A stretch of 64,000 bases of DNA from the NCBI GenBank assembly GCA_030679955.1, contig JAUXSF010000041.1:1-64000 (forward strand). The letters run 5' to 3'. The translations under genes were made by a program, and so were the position numbers. Positions 49,600-58,462 of the stretch are shown one piece after another (positions within the stretch are counted from its first letter, which is position 1; the number at the start of each line of letters is the position of its first letter). This stretch comes from Chlamydiales bacterium (lineage in GTDB: Bacteria > Chlamydiota > Chlamydiia > Chlamydiales > JAJFMA01). The notes under the pieces were generated by a model. The model saw nothing but the letters and a program-made list of their open reading frames with translations, was not told the DNA's origin and did not search any database.

Positions 49600-50322
49600 T
49601 TAAACTTCTACACGCTTAGGTCTCTTTAGGAAGAAGCACATTCCTAAAGCACTACCTAGGATCAGATATGTGCCAGGTTCTGGCACTGGTGTATATTTGG
49701 TAACTATAGCTTTCAATTTGGCTGAGTTGGTTTGGTCCTCTAAGGTCAAAAAGTCCGTGAAGGGCTGTCCATTGACCTCAAAGCCTATCACTTTGATAGT
49801 ATAGAGGTCGCCACCAATAAGGAACGTGCTCGATTGCGCAACGTTGTTTAGTGCTTTAACAATGTCGTCGCAAACAGAACCCGAGCCAGCTGGACAGCTT
49901 CCTGGCATGTTTGGTGTCTCAGTATGCAAGAAATCATAAGCAAAATTTAATCCGTTAATCGCTGTACCATTAATATTCATATTAATAGTGGTATCCAACT
50001 GAGCGGACTGGATAGCACTACCGCTAGGAATGGGTTTGTTAAAGTGCTTGAAAGTACCCAATGTAAAGGGGGTATCAATTAGCACGTTAAACAAGGGGGG
50101 TGCATCCCCATCAAACCGATAACCACTCTTGTCGTTTGTAGACTCTCCTGTCTCACCCCAACGAACTTCGTTAGGCACAGGATACACAACAGCGTTACCA
50201 CCAACAACATCCATCCAATTACCACTAACACTGTTAATGGTTATTGCTGCAAAAGATAAACTCGAAACAGAAAAAGCAGCTGCCATCGTAAAGGCAAGCA
50301 CGCCTCTAGTAAACTTATTCAT
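49600..50322 (-). CDS. PEP-CTERM sorting-signal protein (choice-of-anchor-K-like)
   Basis: 240 residues from the ATG at 50322 (GAGG 5 nt upstream; a GTG lies 6 nt earlier). Signal peptide 1-25 (GVLAFTMAAAFSVSSLSFA). The C-terminus VPEPGTYLILGSALGMCFFL followed by KRPKR is a textbook PEP-CTERM signal: the PEP motif, a hydrophobic helix, then basic residues. The mature part begins INSVSGNWMDVVGGNAVVYP and carries NEVRWGE...GYRFDGDAPP, as in choice-of-anchor K surface proteins. PEP-CTERM proteins are cut by exosortase; none is in the window. Unexpected in an intracellular bacterium. Confidence 0.88.
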   Translation of the reverse strand: MNKFTRGVLAFTMAAAFSVSSLSFAAITINSVSGNWMDVVGGNAVVYPVPNEVRWGETGESTNDKSGYRFDGDAPPLFNVLIDTPFTLGTFKHFNKPIPSGSAIQSAQLDTTINMNINGTAINGLNFAYDFLHTETPNMPGSCPAGSGSVCDDIVKALNNVAQSSTFLIGGDLYTIKVIGFEVNGQPFTDFLTLEDQTNSAKLKAIVTKYTPVPEPGTYLILGSALGMCFFLKRPKRVEV

Positions 50323-50516
50323 ACACACCTCGGCTTATTACACACTTATTATTATTTAACAAACGCACATTAAACTTATTTTTAACGATCATCTACATTA
50401 GCTATTATATGTTCGATCTTTTTTATAGTTAAACATAAAACTTTATGTAAACAGGCATGTTAATCACAACCGATTAACCATTAGTTTAGTACATCAATAA
50501 AATAATTTTAAACGCC

Positions 50517-50535
50517 TCATGGACAATACGGACTT
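50517..50535. repeat. TGGAC short-period repeat, minimal copy
   Basis: CTCATGGACAATACGGACTT: two units, one imperfect, near the 3' end of the minus-strand HAD gene. Confidence 0.4.
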
Positions 50536-50553
50536 ATGCACGTAAGGTTAAGG

Positions 50554-51291
50554 CTACGACTGCGTCTTAAAGAACTGTATGGCTTGCAGAAGCTCTGAGA
50601 ATTGATAAATGATATAATCAGGAACAGCATCACGGGAATCCTTATCCCCTTGATTGGAAGAGAAAAAGACGACTTTCATCCCAACCTGTTTAGCTCCATA
50701 AACATCACGATACATATCGTTTCCAACAAAAACGGCATTTTCGGGCTTAACATCAAGAGCTTCAAGAGCATGGTGAAAAAGCCTTGGATCGGGCTTGCGA
50801 TAGCCATAATCACCGGACACGATAATGGGGTCAAAATACTTCTCTATTCCAGCAGCGGCCAGCTCCGGAACAGCATAGGCTGCCTGCCCGTCTGTTACCA
50901 CGGCCATGCGATAGGCTGGTCGTAATATATCTAACGTATTGATGACGCCCGGGTAGAGCGATATTTTTTTTTTAAGGGTTAATGCGCGGTACATTTGTGC
51001 AGCCAAATGCGAGAGATATTTGTGCGTTTCAGGATTCTGGCCCGTTCCTTGCACATCGATAATGCGGTTCCAAATAGCCGGCCCATTAAACTCAGCATGT
51101 TCTTCAAGCGATATGTCTTTTTGCTGCTTGAGGAGTTGGAAATAGAGCTCGCGCAACTCTGTCTTGTGCACATGCACGCCTACATAGTGCAAGAAATCGC
51201 GCATCTTTCTGAAGACGTTGACATCGGCTTCGTCAGTCAAGATGTCGATCATGCACCCATTAACATCAAACAAAATAGCCTGCACATCCAT
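50554..51291 (-). CDS. HAD-superfamily hydrolase
   Basis: 245 residues from the ATG at 51291 (GGAG 9 nt upstream), beginning 1 nt past the stop of the kinase-like gene. Motif I is AILFDVNGCMID, with Asn where the general acid Asp is usual. Motif II is AVVTDG, motif III Lys is in YGYRKPDPRLFHHAL, and motif IV is VFVGNDMYRDVYGAKQVGMK. Haloacid-dehalogenase-type phosphatase with a helical cap (~15-100). The Asn could change or weaken activity. Last gene of the minus-strand operon. Confidence 0.83.
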   Translation of the reverse strand: MDVQAILFDVNGCMIDILTDEADVNVFRKMRDFLHYVGVHVHKTELRELYFQLLKQQKDISLEEHAEFNGPAIWNRIIDVQGTGQNPETHKYLSHLAAQMYRALTLKKKISLYPGVINTLDILRPAYRMAVVTDGQAAYAVPELAAAGIEKYFDPIIVSGDYGYRKPDPRLFHHALEALDVKPENAVFVGNDMYRDVYGAKQVGMKVVFFSSNQGDKDSRDAVPDYIIYQFSELLQAIQFFKTQS

Positions 51292-51292
51292 G

Positions 51293-52291
51293 CTAAGGGC
51301 GCTCCAGTGTGCGTTTAGCATAGTGTACGAGTTTGGAAGCATGATCTTTGTCTACCCAGTCATTGCGAGCAATACGGAGCAGAGTAACAGCTATCTGAAA
51401 GGGAAGCCGCGCAGTGATAGCGGCAAAAGCACATTTGCGGTCAGGAAAGTGGCTAGAATACTCACGTATAAAGTGTTCTGCAAAGGGTTCAGAGCTGTCT
51501 TTATTTCCAGCGTTCTGCAGAAAATAGTGTTGCAACTCCCCTACAATACGTCCCAAATCAAACACACGATCGGTATATTTCATGCGTTCGAGATCAATCG
51601 CTGTGACGTTGAGATCTTTACCAAATAAAAAGTTAGAGGGCGTAGCATCGCCGTGAACCAATACTTGGTTGTCTTCCCACATCCTAGGTTGTTCACGCCA
51701 ATGGTCGCGTAGATAGAGAAAAGTTTCTTCATCTCCATTATGTAATAAATGCCGACGTTTAACATGACTGACAAGACGTGAGAAGTAATCATAATCGCTG
51801 GTGAAATCTACTTTGTCGAGAATAGCTGTCTTATTATGCATTGTCGCTAAAAAGTAGGCGAGTGAGGATAGTTTGTGGTACAGCTTCTCCGACTTCTTGT
51901 GATGGATCGCGCGCCTAATCACATGGCATAATGGAGTGCCTGTACAATACTCCTCTACCAAGAGGTTGTTTAACGCAGTATTATAGGCAAGGGGCTTCAC
52001 AACATGATGTGGGAACTTATGCAGCCCACGGCTTCGCAATAGCGTTAGATTTATGAATTCCTGCTGAACGCGTTTTGACGCGTTTTCATCGCTGCTGAAG
52101 AATTTCCCCACTACGCGTGTCTGAGAGGTCTTTTCTTCGTAAACATATACGCCGTTATTAGAGCTATGCAGGCGAAAAACTCGAAAAGACGGATTCCTCA
52201 GTTTTCCGTTCATCTGCGGCATAATATGGTCAATTAAGTAGCCGTACAAGGGATCGTGCCTAGGCAGATCCCCAATAAACTTCTCTTTCAT
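51293..52291 (-). CDS. aminoglycoside-phosphotransferase-like (APH/choline-kinase fold) protein
   Basis: 332 residues from the ATG at 52291 (GGAGG 7 nt upstream); a longer frame overlapping the BTB gene is not needed. Kinase-fold motifs: the Brenner motif VLVHGDATPSNFLFG (Asp catalytic base, Asn), then AIDLERMKYTDRVFDLGRIV with the metal-binding Asp. The N-lobe has GVYVYEEKTSQTRVVGKFFS. It phosphorylates a small molecule or a protein; the substrate cannot be read. It lies between the BTB and HAD genes. Confidence 0.8.
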   Translation of the reverse strand: MKEKFIGDLPRHDPLYGYLIDHIMPQMNGKLRNPSFRVFRLHSSNNGVYVYEEKTSQTRVVGKFFSSDENASKRVQQEFINLTLLRSRGLHKFPHHVVKPLAYNTALNNLLVEEYCTGTPLCHVIRRAIHHKKSEKLYHKLSSLAYFLATMHNKTAILDKVDFTSDYDYFSRLVSHVKRRHLLHNGDEETFLYLRDHWREQPRMWEDNQVLVHGDATPSNFLFGKDLNVTAIDLERMKYTDRVFDLGRIVGELQHYFLQNAGNKDSSEPFAEHFIREYSSHFPDRKCAFAAITARLPFQIAVTLLRIARNDWVDKDHASKLVHYAKRTLERP

Positions 52292-52376
52292 GAAAGTGCC
52301 TCCCATTACTGTCTTAACGAAAAGGTGCTTTTGGGACCACGCATTTCGTAAAGAAATAACTTTAGAGGTCGGGATC

Positions 52377-53546
52377 TTAGAATTCGCGCGTTTTAGAAAG
52401 TATCTCCTTGGAAATCTGACTAACAAACAAAGAGGGGTCGCTCCTAGAAGCTATACGCTTAGTGACTTCAAGCTCCCCGATTCCTCGTGCTTTGCGGATT
52501 ACTAGTGGCTTTGGTGACTGTCCTGTTTTTTCCGCGAACACACGCAACGCAGCAGGCTGGAAACCTTTTCCCTCTATCAGCGCCTGTTCCTTTATAAATT
52601 CGAATAGCTCATGCTGCGTCAACCCGTTTAGGTCTATGTTTAGCTCAAAATGTGACGCATTTTTGTATATCCACTGTCGCAGTTGCCGCAAATAGGCGTC
52701 ATTATTTAAGTAATACGTAGCCTGGAGAATGCGATCAATGTCCTTGAAATTCTCTAGATTTTCCTTAAGTTGTTTATAGCATAACTCGCGCAAAGAGTCA
52801 GAAGCCTGCAGCTTGTCTACTAAAGTCAAAAGCTCGATACAGTTATCCGTCAGGGATAACCATTCTTTGGGTACTTCGCCTATATAGATATACTGGATAA
52901 AATATTTGAAAGTTTCCGCCGAACAATCATGCGAAAATGTTACTTTGCGATAGTCGCTGCTTTCCTTCCAGTGATGGCTATATAGTTTTTTAAAGAACTC
53001 TTCCGTTGCCAGTACACAGCGATGAATCCTTTCCTCACTAATGACTTTGCCATCTTTGGAGATAAGAAATATCGTGCTGTCTGCTAAGTCTCGATCTCTC
53101 CACAATTCAAATAAGCGATTAATTTTCTGTGCTTTAGGTGGTTTTGGAAAACTTTTTAACCAGGCGTCACCAACCTTTATTTTTATCTTGTTTGATCGCT
53201 TATACTGCGCCTCTGTTTGCTTGCCCACGACCGCCCAACTACCATCCTCTAGTTCCAAAAGAATATCGATCTTCAAATTCTTACTGAAAACTTGCTGCAT
53301 AGCACTAAAGCAGGGCGATGTCATTGACTCGCTGAGGCGGGTGGCAAGTATAACATCGCCTGAGTCTTTGGGCGCTACTTGAATTTGTTCTATGATATAG
53401 TTTGCAACTTCAGCAATAATGCCCCAATCTTCGTCAGACAAATTCATCGGAGCTATTTTTGATGAGCGTGACCCTTCATGGCTAATGCACTCGTAAATTT
53501 TAGCCCATGCTTGTGAGTCTACTGGAATAGGTTTATCACCTAACAT
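52377..53546 (-). CDS. BTB/POZ-domain protein
   Basis: 389 residues from the ATG at 53546 (AAGGA 8 nt upstream). Residues ~165-270 are BTB: LADSTIFLISKDGKVISEER, HRCVLATEEFFKKLYSHHW and FKYFIQYIYIGEVP. Residues ~275-350 resemble a BACK helix bundle (LLTLVDKLQASDSLRELCYK; ILQATYYLNNDAYLRQLRQW). The first ~150 residues are unassigned. BTB proteins are adaptors for cullin-3 ubiquitin ligases in eukaryotes, and Parachlamydiaceae have expanded this family. Acting in the host is probable. No signal peptide. Confidence 0.83.
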   Translation of the reverse strand: MLGDKPIPVDSQAWAKIYECISHEGSRSSKIAPMNLSDEDWGIIAEVANYIIEQIQVAPKDSGDVILATRLSESMTSPCFSAMQQVFSKNLKIDILLELEDGSWAVVGKQTEAQYKRSNKIKIKVGDAWLKSFPKPPKAQKINRLFELWRDRDLADSTIFLISKDGKVISEERIHRCVLATEEFFKKLYSHHWKESSDYRKVTFSHDCSAETFKYFIQYIYIGEVPKEWLSLTDNCIELLTLVDKLQASDSLRELCYKQLKENLENFKDIDRILQATYYLNNDAYLRQLRQWIYKNASHFELNIDLNGLTQHELFEFIKEQALIEGKGFQPAALRVFAEKTGQSPKPLVIRKARGIGELEVTKRIASRSDPSLFVSQISKEILSKTREF

Positions 53547-53556
53547 AACAACGTCC

Positions 53557-53850
53557 TTACTTTTCCTCAGGTACACTAAAAGAATACTGGTATTTAGCAG
53601 GTCCTGGCATCATTTGTTTTGCCGCTGTAACCGTAACATTCACTCTATGCTTATTCGTAATGATCTCGTAACCATGATCCGTGCGAACAATTGACTCTAT
53701 CAGCTCCCCAGACTCCAATACTTGACCTAGCTTAGAACTTTCTAACATACCCTTAATCTGTTCCGCGCTATTATACAAGGGTGGAAGCAGTGCAAATGCA
53801 TTGGATGAGAACGCGAACATCATAATAAAAATTATCATAAATTTTTTCAT
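53557..53850 (-). CDS. small secreted protein
   Basis: 97 residues from the ATG at 53850 with GAGGGGG 4 nt upstream. Signal peptide 1-20 (MKKFMIIFIMMFAFSSNAFA), then a ~75-residue mature part (IKGMLESSKLGQVLESGELI, YEIITNKHRVNVTVTAAKQM). Not recognised. First gene of the four-gene minus-strand operon, 10 nt before the BTB gene. Confidence 0.75.
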   Translation of the reverse strand: MKKFMIIFIMMFAFSSNAFALLPPLYNSAEQIKGMLESSKLGQVLESGELIESIVRTDHGYEIITNKHRVNVTVTAAKQMMPGPAKYQYSFSVPEEK

Positions 53851-53930
53851 AAAACCCCCTCGCTTCTTTATTTTCTCTTTACTATAGGACATTATTCTTA
53901 TCTCAACTTAGCATTAGGGAATAAGCAACT

Positions 53931-54353
53931 ATGGTACAAGAAGTAGGAAAAAAGTTAGTCGAAGGCACATTTCTCGGAGCGATTGGATATGGACTCGCGA
54001 CGGCTTGCAAGTCCTCTATCATCGCTCTTCAAGGTAGCAAACTTTCCTATATTTACAAAGCTCCTACAGTTTTGGAAACTCTTCAAGATATAAACCCCTT
54101 ATTTGTAGCCACAACTTGCGTTTCCTTTTCGATAGTTGATGGCATAGCTAGATCCATTATTGATGAAATATTTCCAGATCAATGCAACGATTCCACCTGG
54201 GTTCTTTCTAGGGTGACCATCTCTGTCCTAACGGCGGCAGGGGTTGTCTCTTTAATGGGCGGAATGCCTTCAATCGCAATCGCCAGCGGTTATGTCGGCG
54301 CCTCCATCGCCGTCTTCGCCATGATGAAGAATGCAGCGCTCGCCATGCAATAG
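53931..54353 (+). CDS. hydrophobic membrane protein, Inc-like
   Basis: 140 residues. Hydrophobic regions ~13-35, ~55-75, and ~95-135 as a closely spaced pair (VLTAAGVVSLMGGMPSIAIA; SGYVGASIAVFAMM). Such a bilobed pair is the mark of chlamydial inclusion-membrane proteins, but a plain inner-membrane protein is also possible. No family recognised. No obvious ribosome-binding site stronger than GGGAATAAG. Confidence 0.6.
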   Translation: MVQEVGKKLVEGTFLGAIGYGLATACKSSIIALQGSKLSYIYKAPTVLETLQDINPLFVATTCVSFSIVDGIARSIIDEIFPDQCNDSTWVLSRVTISVLTAAGVVSLMGGMPSIAIASGYVGASIAVFAMMKNAALAMQ

Positions 54354-54496
54354 CATCAATTCCTAGAACATTTTTATAAGATAGGCAGGATCGCTGCGCG
54401 ACAGGATAGGCAGGCATACGCATCAACCTAATTATGAGGATTGAATCATAAGTTGCTGTAATTTAATAGATTACGCATAAATGATTTAAGAGTATT

Positions 54497-54557
54497 CTGC
54501 AGCTAATCGCGAAGCGATTGAAGCATGTAGCTTCAATCGCTTCGCGATTAGCTGCAG
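54497..54557. repeat. perfect 28-bp inverted repeat
   Basis: The left arm (54497-54524) contains CTAATCGCGAAGCGATTGAA and the right arm (54530-54557) is its exact complement; the loop is ATGTA. The same AGCTAATCGCG core appears at about 676 and a variant at 1988. It might be a remnant of a mobile palindrome or a very strong transcript structure. Confidence 0.8.
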
Positions 54558-54734
54558 AAAGTAATCCCAACCAGCACAAAGAAGGAATATGTGATGCAAA
54601 TATTTGATTTCAAATCTAGGCCGGATGGAACTGATTCTTAGTTTTTTACACTTTTCATAAGATCAATTCTTACTTTTTTCCTAAAAATCCTGCCTATCTT
54701 GTTAAGTTCCCTTCTCAACACTAATAAACATTTG

Positions 54735-54763
54735 TTTACTATTAATATAATTTAGTTTATAAT
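54735..54763 (+). promoter_or_regulatory. promoter of the AAA+ gene
   Basis: TTTACT (54735-54740), 17-nt spacer, TATAAT (54758-54763, perfect), 30 nt before the ATG at 54794. Confidence 0.6.
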
Positions 54764-54793
54764 ATTACTGAAATTAATAATTACAGGTAACAA

Positions 54794-56926
54794 ATGATTC
54801 ATAATTCATTATTAAATCCACTCAACTGGAATCTCAATGCATTTAGTGGAAAAAAAGGGCCACTAATTCGTCCACTTCTCCCAATGCCATTTGTACCCTT
54901 CGACTGCGTACGTATGTGGGGTAAGGCTCCCGAAGAGAAAACAGCAATCATTTATATGGCCTTTCGCGATCCGGCCGCTATATTCAGCGATGAGGATATC
55001 CAAAAAATCATTAATATTTTTGATACTGAGCATCTTAAATCTCTTTCTTGGCATCTAACCAAAATATTCGACCGTCTGCCAGCAGATCAAATGGATCAGG
55101 TCTTATCCGGCCTTTGCGCAGCTCATGCTGATAAAAACCCAGATATACTATTGAAAAAGCTGGATAAATTACTAAAAACGGATTGTCTGGAAGCAGCTAT
55201 ACAGTCCAAATTTCCTGAGTATAGCGACGCGTCGACTACCATCGATAGCGTGTGCTCTAAGATTCGTCGCAGTTCCCAGGAAGAAAAACAACAAAACAGG
55301 AATCGCTGGAAACAGCTGGTCAAATTCTACATTGTCTCTACCATTAGTGCTGGAATGGATTGGGGCATGCACACGTTTGGCCTCAAAGAAGACCATCACG
55401 CTCGTTATTACGATATGTCCTCGCGAATGAATATGCGTTTCAACGGTATTAAGCATCTTTGGGAAAAGGCCGGTGAATGCTGGACTTACTTGGATGACCG
55501 TTTTAAATACGCCATCTTGGGTGGGACTGTGACTATGGGGTCTTTGGCGTTTGTCGCAGGGGCCGTTGGCGTTGTTACTTCCGTTTGGGCTCTCAATAAG
55601 TATGTTCGAGCGCTACCTAATGAGCTTCTCCCTTTTGAAAACTACACGGCGGCTGCCCTGGATGGTCTAATATCACCTATTTATGGTCGCGACAGGGAAA
55701 TACAGGACGTGATCGACATCCTGTGCTCTAATGACTCTAGTACACGCCTTCACGCTCTGATAAAGGGACAATCAAGAGTTGGTAAGACAGAGATTATCAA
55801 AGGCGTTGCGCGCCGAATAGCTATGGGTGATGTTCCACCAGAGCTACAAGGCAAGAAACTCTACTACGTTAATACTACCAAACTATTTAGTTCTGGCGGC
55901 GATAGCAGTCAACTAGAGGATGTTCTAGTTAAGATTAAAGGTCATGAGTCAGAAGCTGTCTTCGTATTTGACGAAATCCACGAAGCCTTCCGGGGCGAGC
56001 TAAATAAAGGCTTAGGCCAAAAACTTAAAACATTGATGGATCCAGGTCCAGGTAGCTTGAAGTACTGCATTTGCGCTACTACGAAAGTCGAATTCGAACA
56101 ACATGTTAAACAAGATGCTGCTTTTTGTCAGAGGATCAAAGCGGTCAACGTAGAACCGTTGAATGAAAAGCAAACGTTAGTAGTTCTAAATGATCGCATC
56201 AAGCGTGACCATGCAGACCTGACTATAGAGCAAGCAGCAGTTCGTGCCGCCGCGTCAGTTGGTAGCGAAGTGCCAGAGTTCGCCGAAAAATCGCAACCGT
56301 TCTTTGGCAAAACGCTCCTAAATCAAGCGATCCACCAGATTAGAAATCCTCGCTTAGATGAAAAATCTGTGCAATTACAGGACTTAATCGATCAAAGAAA
56401 CCTTCTTGAATCTGAATACTCCGCGGCTTATGGCAAAGACTCGCTAGCCTACTCCGAGAGTGGCATTGCACGCGATAATGCATTGGAGAACCTAAAGGAC
56501 CAGATAGATACCTTGAAAGAAGAAATCAATGCGAGCAAGAAGGTACATGAGGATTACAAGGCCACAGTAAAAAACCGCAAGACATTGAAAAACCAACTAG
56601 AAGTTCAAGCGATGCAGCTACAAAGCGAAGTCGTTCAAACCGGAGAACTCCCACAACGAGAAACGAAGCGCTACCTGCTCTCTTACCACTACCTACAGCT
56701 AGCACTAGATGATCTGGTCGCCAAGAAACGTGCGGATGTAAAAGATATATCGACGGTAGTAACAGAAGAGATGGTTCGTGCAGAAATAGAGCAAGAACTC
56801 ACGATTGTTAAGACAGAAGCGCGGAACAAAGAAGCTGCCATAGAAGCGGCAGAGAAGGCTAAATTCCAAGAAGCAGTGGATAAAAAGCGCTTTAAACTTG
56901 CTGTAGCACGCGCTGCCAAGGAATAA
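54794..56926 (+). CDS. membrane-anchored AAA+ ATPase, ClpB-D1-like
   Basis: 710 residues. The N-terminal ~230 residues are helical and unassigned. A hydrophobic segment at ~238-267 (AILGGTVTMGSLAFVAGAVG) likely spans the membrane. The AAA+ module at ~295-480: YGRDREIQDVIDIL, Walker A GQSRVGKT (Lys331), Walker B VFVFDEIHEAF (Asp393, Glu394), sensor 1 ICATTKVEF, Arg-finger region AAFCQRIKAV. This order is that of ClpA/B first domains, but no second AAA+ domain follows. A long coiled coil ~510-700 replaces it. The 54794 ATG is preceded by ACAGGTAAC. Confidence 0.85.
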   Translation: MIHNSLLNPLNWNLNAFSGKKGPLIRPLLPMPFVPFDCVRMWGKAPEEKTAIIYMAFRDPAAIFSDEDIQKIINIFDTEHLKSLSWHLTKIFDRLPADQMDQVLSGLCAAHADKNPDILLKKLDKLLKTDCLEAAIQSKFPEYSDASTTIDSVCSKIRRSSQEEKQQNRNRWKQLVKFYIVSTISAGMDWGMHTFGLKEDHHARYYDMSSRMNMRFNGIKHLWEKAGECWTYLDDRFKYAILGGTVTMGSLAFVAGAVGVVTSVWALNKYVRALPNELLPFENYTAAALDGLISPIYGRDREIQDVIDILCSNDSSTRLHALIKGQSRVGKTEIIKGVARRIAMGDVPPELQGKKLYYVNTTKLFSSGGDSSQLEDVLVKIKGHESEAVFVFDEIHEAFRGELNKGLGQKLKTLMDPGPGSLKYCICATTKVEFEQHVKQDAAFCQRIKAVNVEPLNEKQTLVVLNDRIKRDHADLTIEQAAVRAAASVGSEVPEFAEKSQPFFGKTLLNQAIHQIRNPRLDEKSVQLQDLIDQRNLLESEYSAAYGKDSLAYSESGIARDNALENLKDQIDTLKEEINASKKVHEDYKATVKNRKTLKNQLEVQAMQLQSEVVQTGELPQRETKRYLLSYHYLQLALDDLVAKKRADVKDISTVVTEEMVRAEIEQELTIVKTEARNKEAAIEAAEKAKFQEAVDKKRFKLAVARAAKE

Positions 56927-58462
56927 CTATAAAGAAACCGGTGCTGCTTGAACGCGCCTACATAGGAACGGGAACGGGACCAGGATCAAGAAAACCCACC
57001 CCGCCAGCCAAGAAAGGTCATTAGTCGCCAGAGCGTAGGCCTGCTGCTGTACTGAAAAGTCAGTTAGCAGGTGTACGGTGCCCATAGGTAGTGATTGAGA
57101 CATCTGAGCATATACGTCATTAACTTCTGGTCGATACTCCGACATCGTTTCCGCTAAGCGATAATGGTGTAAACCAGCTCGATCCATCCACAACTGTACC
57201 GATAGCGAGGTACCAAAACCGCTGCCGATTAGAATTCTCATGAAGTTAAAGACGCCTGAAGCGCTGGCATATTTTTCCTGTGGAACATTCCCGAGCGCTA
57301 CCTGCACCAAAGGAATGAAAAATAGCACCACAGCAAGACCTTGAATCAATCGCACATACATGATGTGCTCAAGGCTCACCGATGTGTTAAAGTTGGCCTG
57401 ATCAAAGAATGTCACCGAAAAAATAATGAAACTTAAACAAGTCAGCCACCTCGCATCAACGCGATTCAAGTAATACCCCACGACGCCTGACAGCACTAAG
57501 GGGAAGAACCCGATCGGCGCTACAGCTACCCCCGCCCAATAAGAGGTGTAACCTTGCTGTGTCTGCAACCACAAAGGTAATGTAACCGCTGTGCCAAAGA
57601 AAAACAGGTACCCGATCGTCATGATGATTCCGCCCGTTAAAAAGTTCGGGTCGCGGAATAGCGAAAAATCCACCACAGGATAGGGCTCATAGAGCGTCCA
57701 GACAATAAAATAAACAAATGAGATCAATGAACAGACAGCCAACGCCAAGACAATTGAAGAATCAAACCAACCTAAATCACGCCCTTTATCTAACATGATT
57801 TGTGTCGATCCCACCGCTAGGATCAGCAGAACGAGACCTGTCCAATCAACGGGATTCTTAATAATTTTTGATTCCTTATCTCGCAGCATATGCCACGTAT
57901 AAGCTGCCGAAAATAGCCCTATAGGAACATTAATGTAAAAGATCCATGGCCACGTATAGGTCTCCGTTATGTATCCGCCCACCACAGGCCCTATAACAGG
58001 TGCAACAACAACAATCATAGCCCATAACCCCAGCGCCATGCCTTGTTTGCCCTTGGGATTATGATCCATCAGCAATGCATAAGAAAGGGGTAACAAATTG
58101 CCCGCCACACATCCCTGCAGCACACGAAAAAATACCAGCATAGGCAAACTGGTGGCCATGCCACACATAAAGGACATCAATGTAAACAATAGTGTGGAAA
58201 TGACAAATAGTCGAACACGCCCAAAGTAATCCGACAACCACCCCGCCAATGGCAGCACGACAGCATTACTCACAGAATAAGAGGTAATAAGCCATGTACC
58301 CTGATCAGGAGTCACGGAAAGACTGGCAGCTATTTGTGGAATCGATACGTTTGCAATAGAGAAGTCTAATATCTCTATCAACGCTCCAAGAGCCAACGCC
58401 ATGTTAAGCGCAAATAGCTGCCCACCGGTAAATTGCTTTTTTTCTGTGCTATTGCTATCCAT
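56927..58462 (-). CDS. emrB: MFS multidrug exporter, DHA2 (EmrB) family
   Basis: 511 residues from the ATG at 58462, overlapping the end of the preceding gene by 8 nt. About 14 membrane helices, starting LFALNMALALGALIEILDFS. The DHA2 motifs WLITSYSVSNAVVLPLAGWL, SDYFGRVRLFVISTLLF and VVAPVIGPVVGGYITETYTW are present. The substrate is a drug or metabolite, unknown. It works with the periplasmic adaptor and outer-membrane channel upstream. Confidence 0.9.
   Translation of the reverse strand: MDSNSTEKKQFTGGQLFALNMALALGALIEILDFSIANVSIPQIAASLSVTPDQGTWLITSYSVSNAVVLPLAGWLSDYFGRVRLFVISTLLFTLMSFMCGMATSLPMLVFFRVLQGCVAGNLLPLSYALLMDHNPKGKQGMALGLWAMIVVVAPVIGPVVGGYITETYTWPWIFYINVPIGLFSAAYTWHMLRDKESKIIKNPVDWTGLVLLILAVGSTQIMLDKGRDLGWFDSSIVLALAVCSLISFVYFIVWTLYEPYPVVDFSLFRDPNFLTGGIIMTIGYLFFFGTAVTLPLWLQTQQGYTSYWAGVAVAPIGFFPLVLSGVVGYYLNRVDARWLTCLSFIIFSVTFFDQANFNTSVSLEHIMYVRLIQGLAVVLFFIPLVQVALGNVPQEKYASASGVFNFMRILIGSGFGTSLSVQLWMDRAGLHHYRLAETMSEYRPEVNDVYAQMSQSLPMGTVHLLTDFSVQQQAYALATNDLSWLAGWVFLILVPFPFLCRRVQAAPVSL

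Larger units (their letters stand above)
54354..54793. other. 440-bp intergenic region with large hairpin and promoter
   Basis: It holds a perfect 28-bp inverted repeat (54497-54524 with 54530-54557, 5-nt loop) and the promoter at 54735-54763. Between them the sequence is AT-rich with no coding frame of note. Short GATAGGCAGG units near 54380 are repeated twice. Confidence 0.6.
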
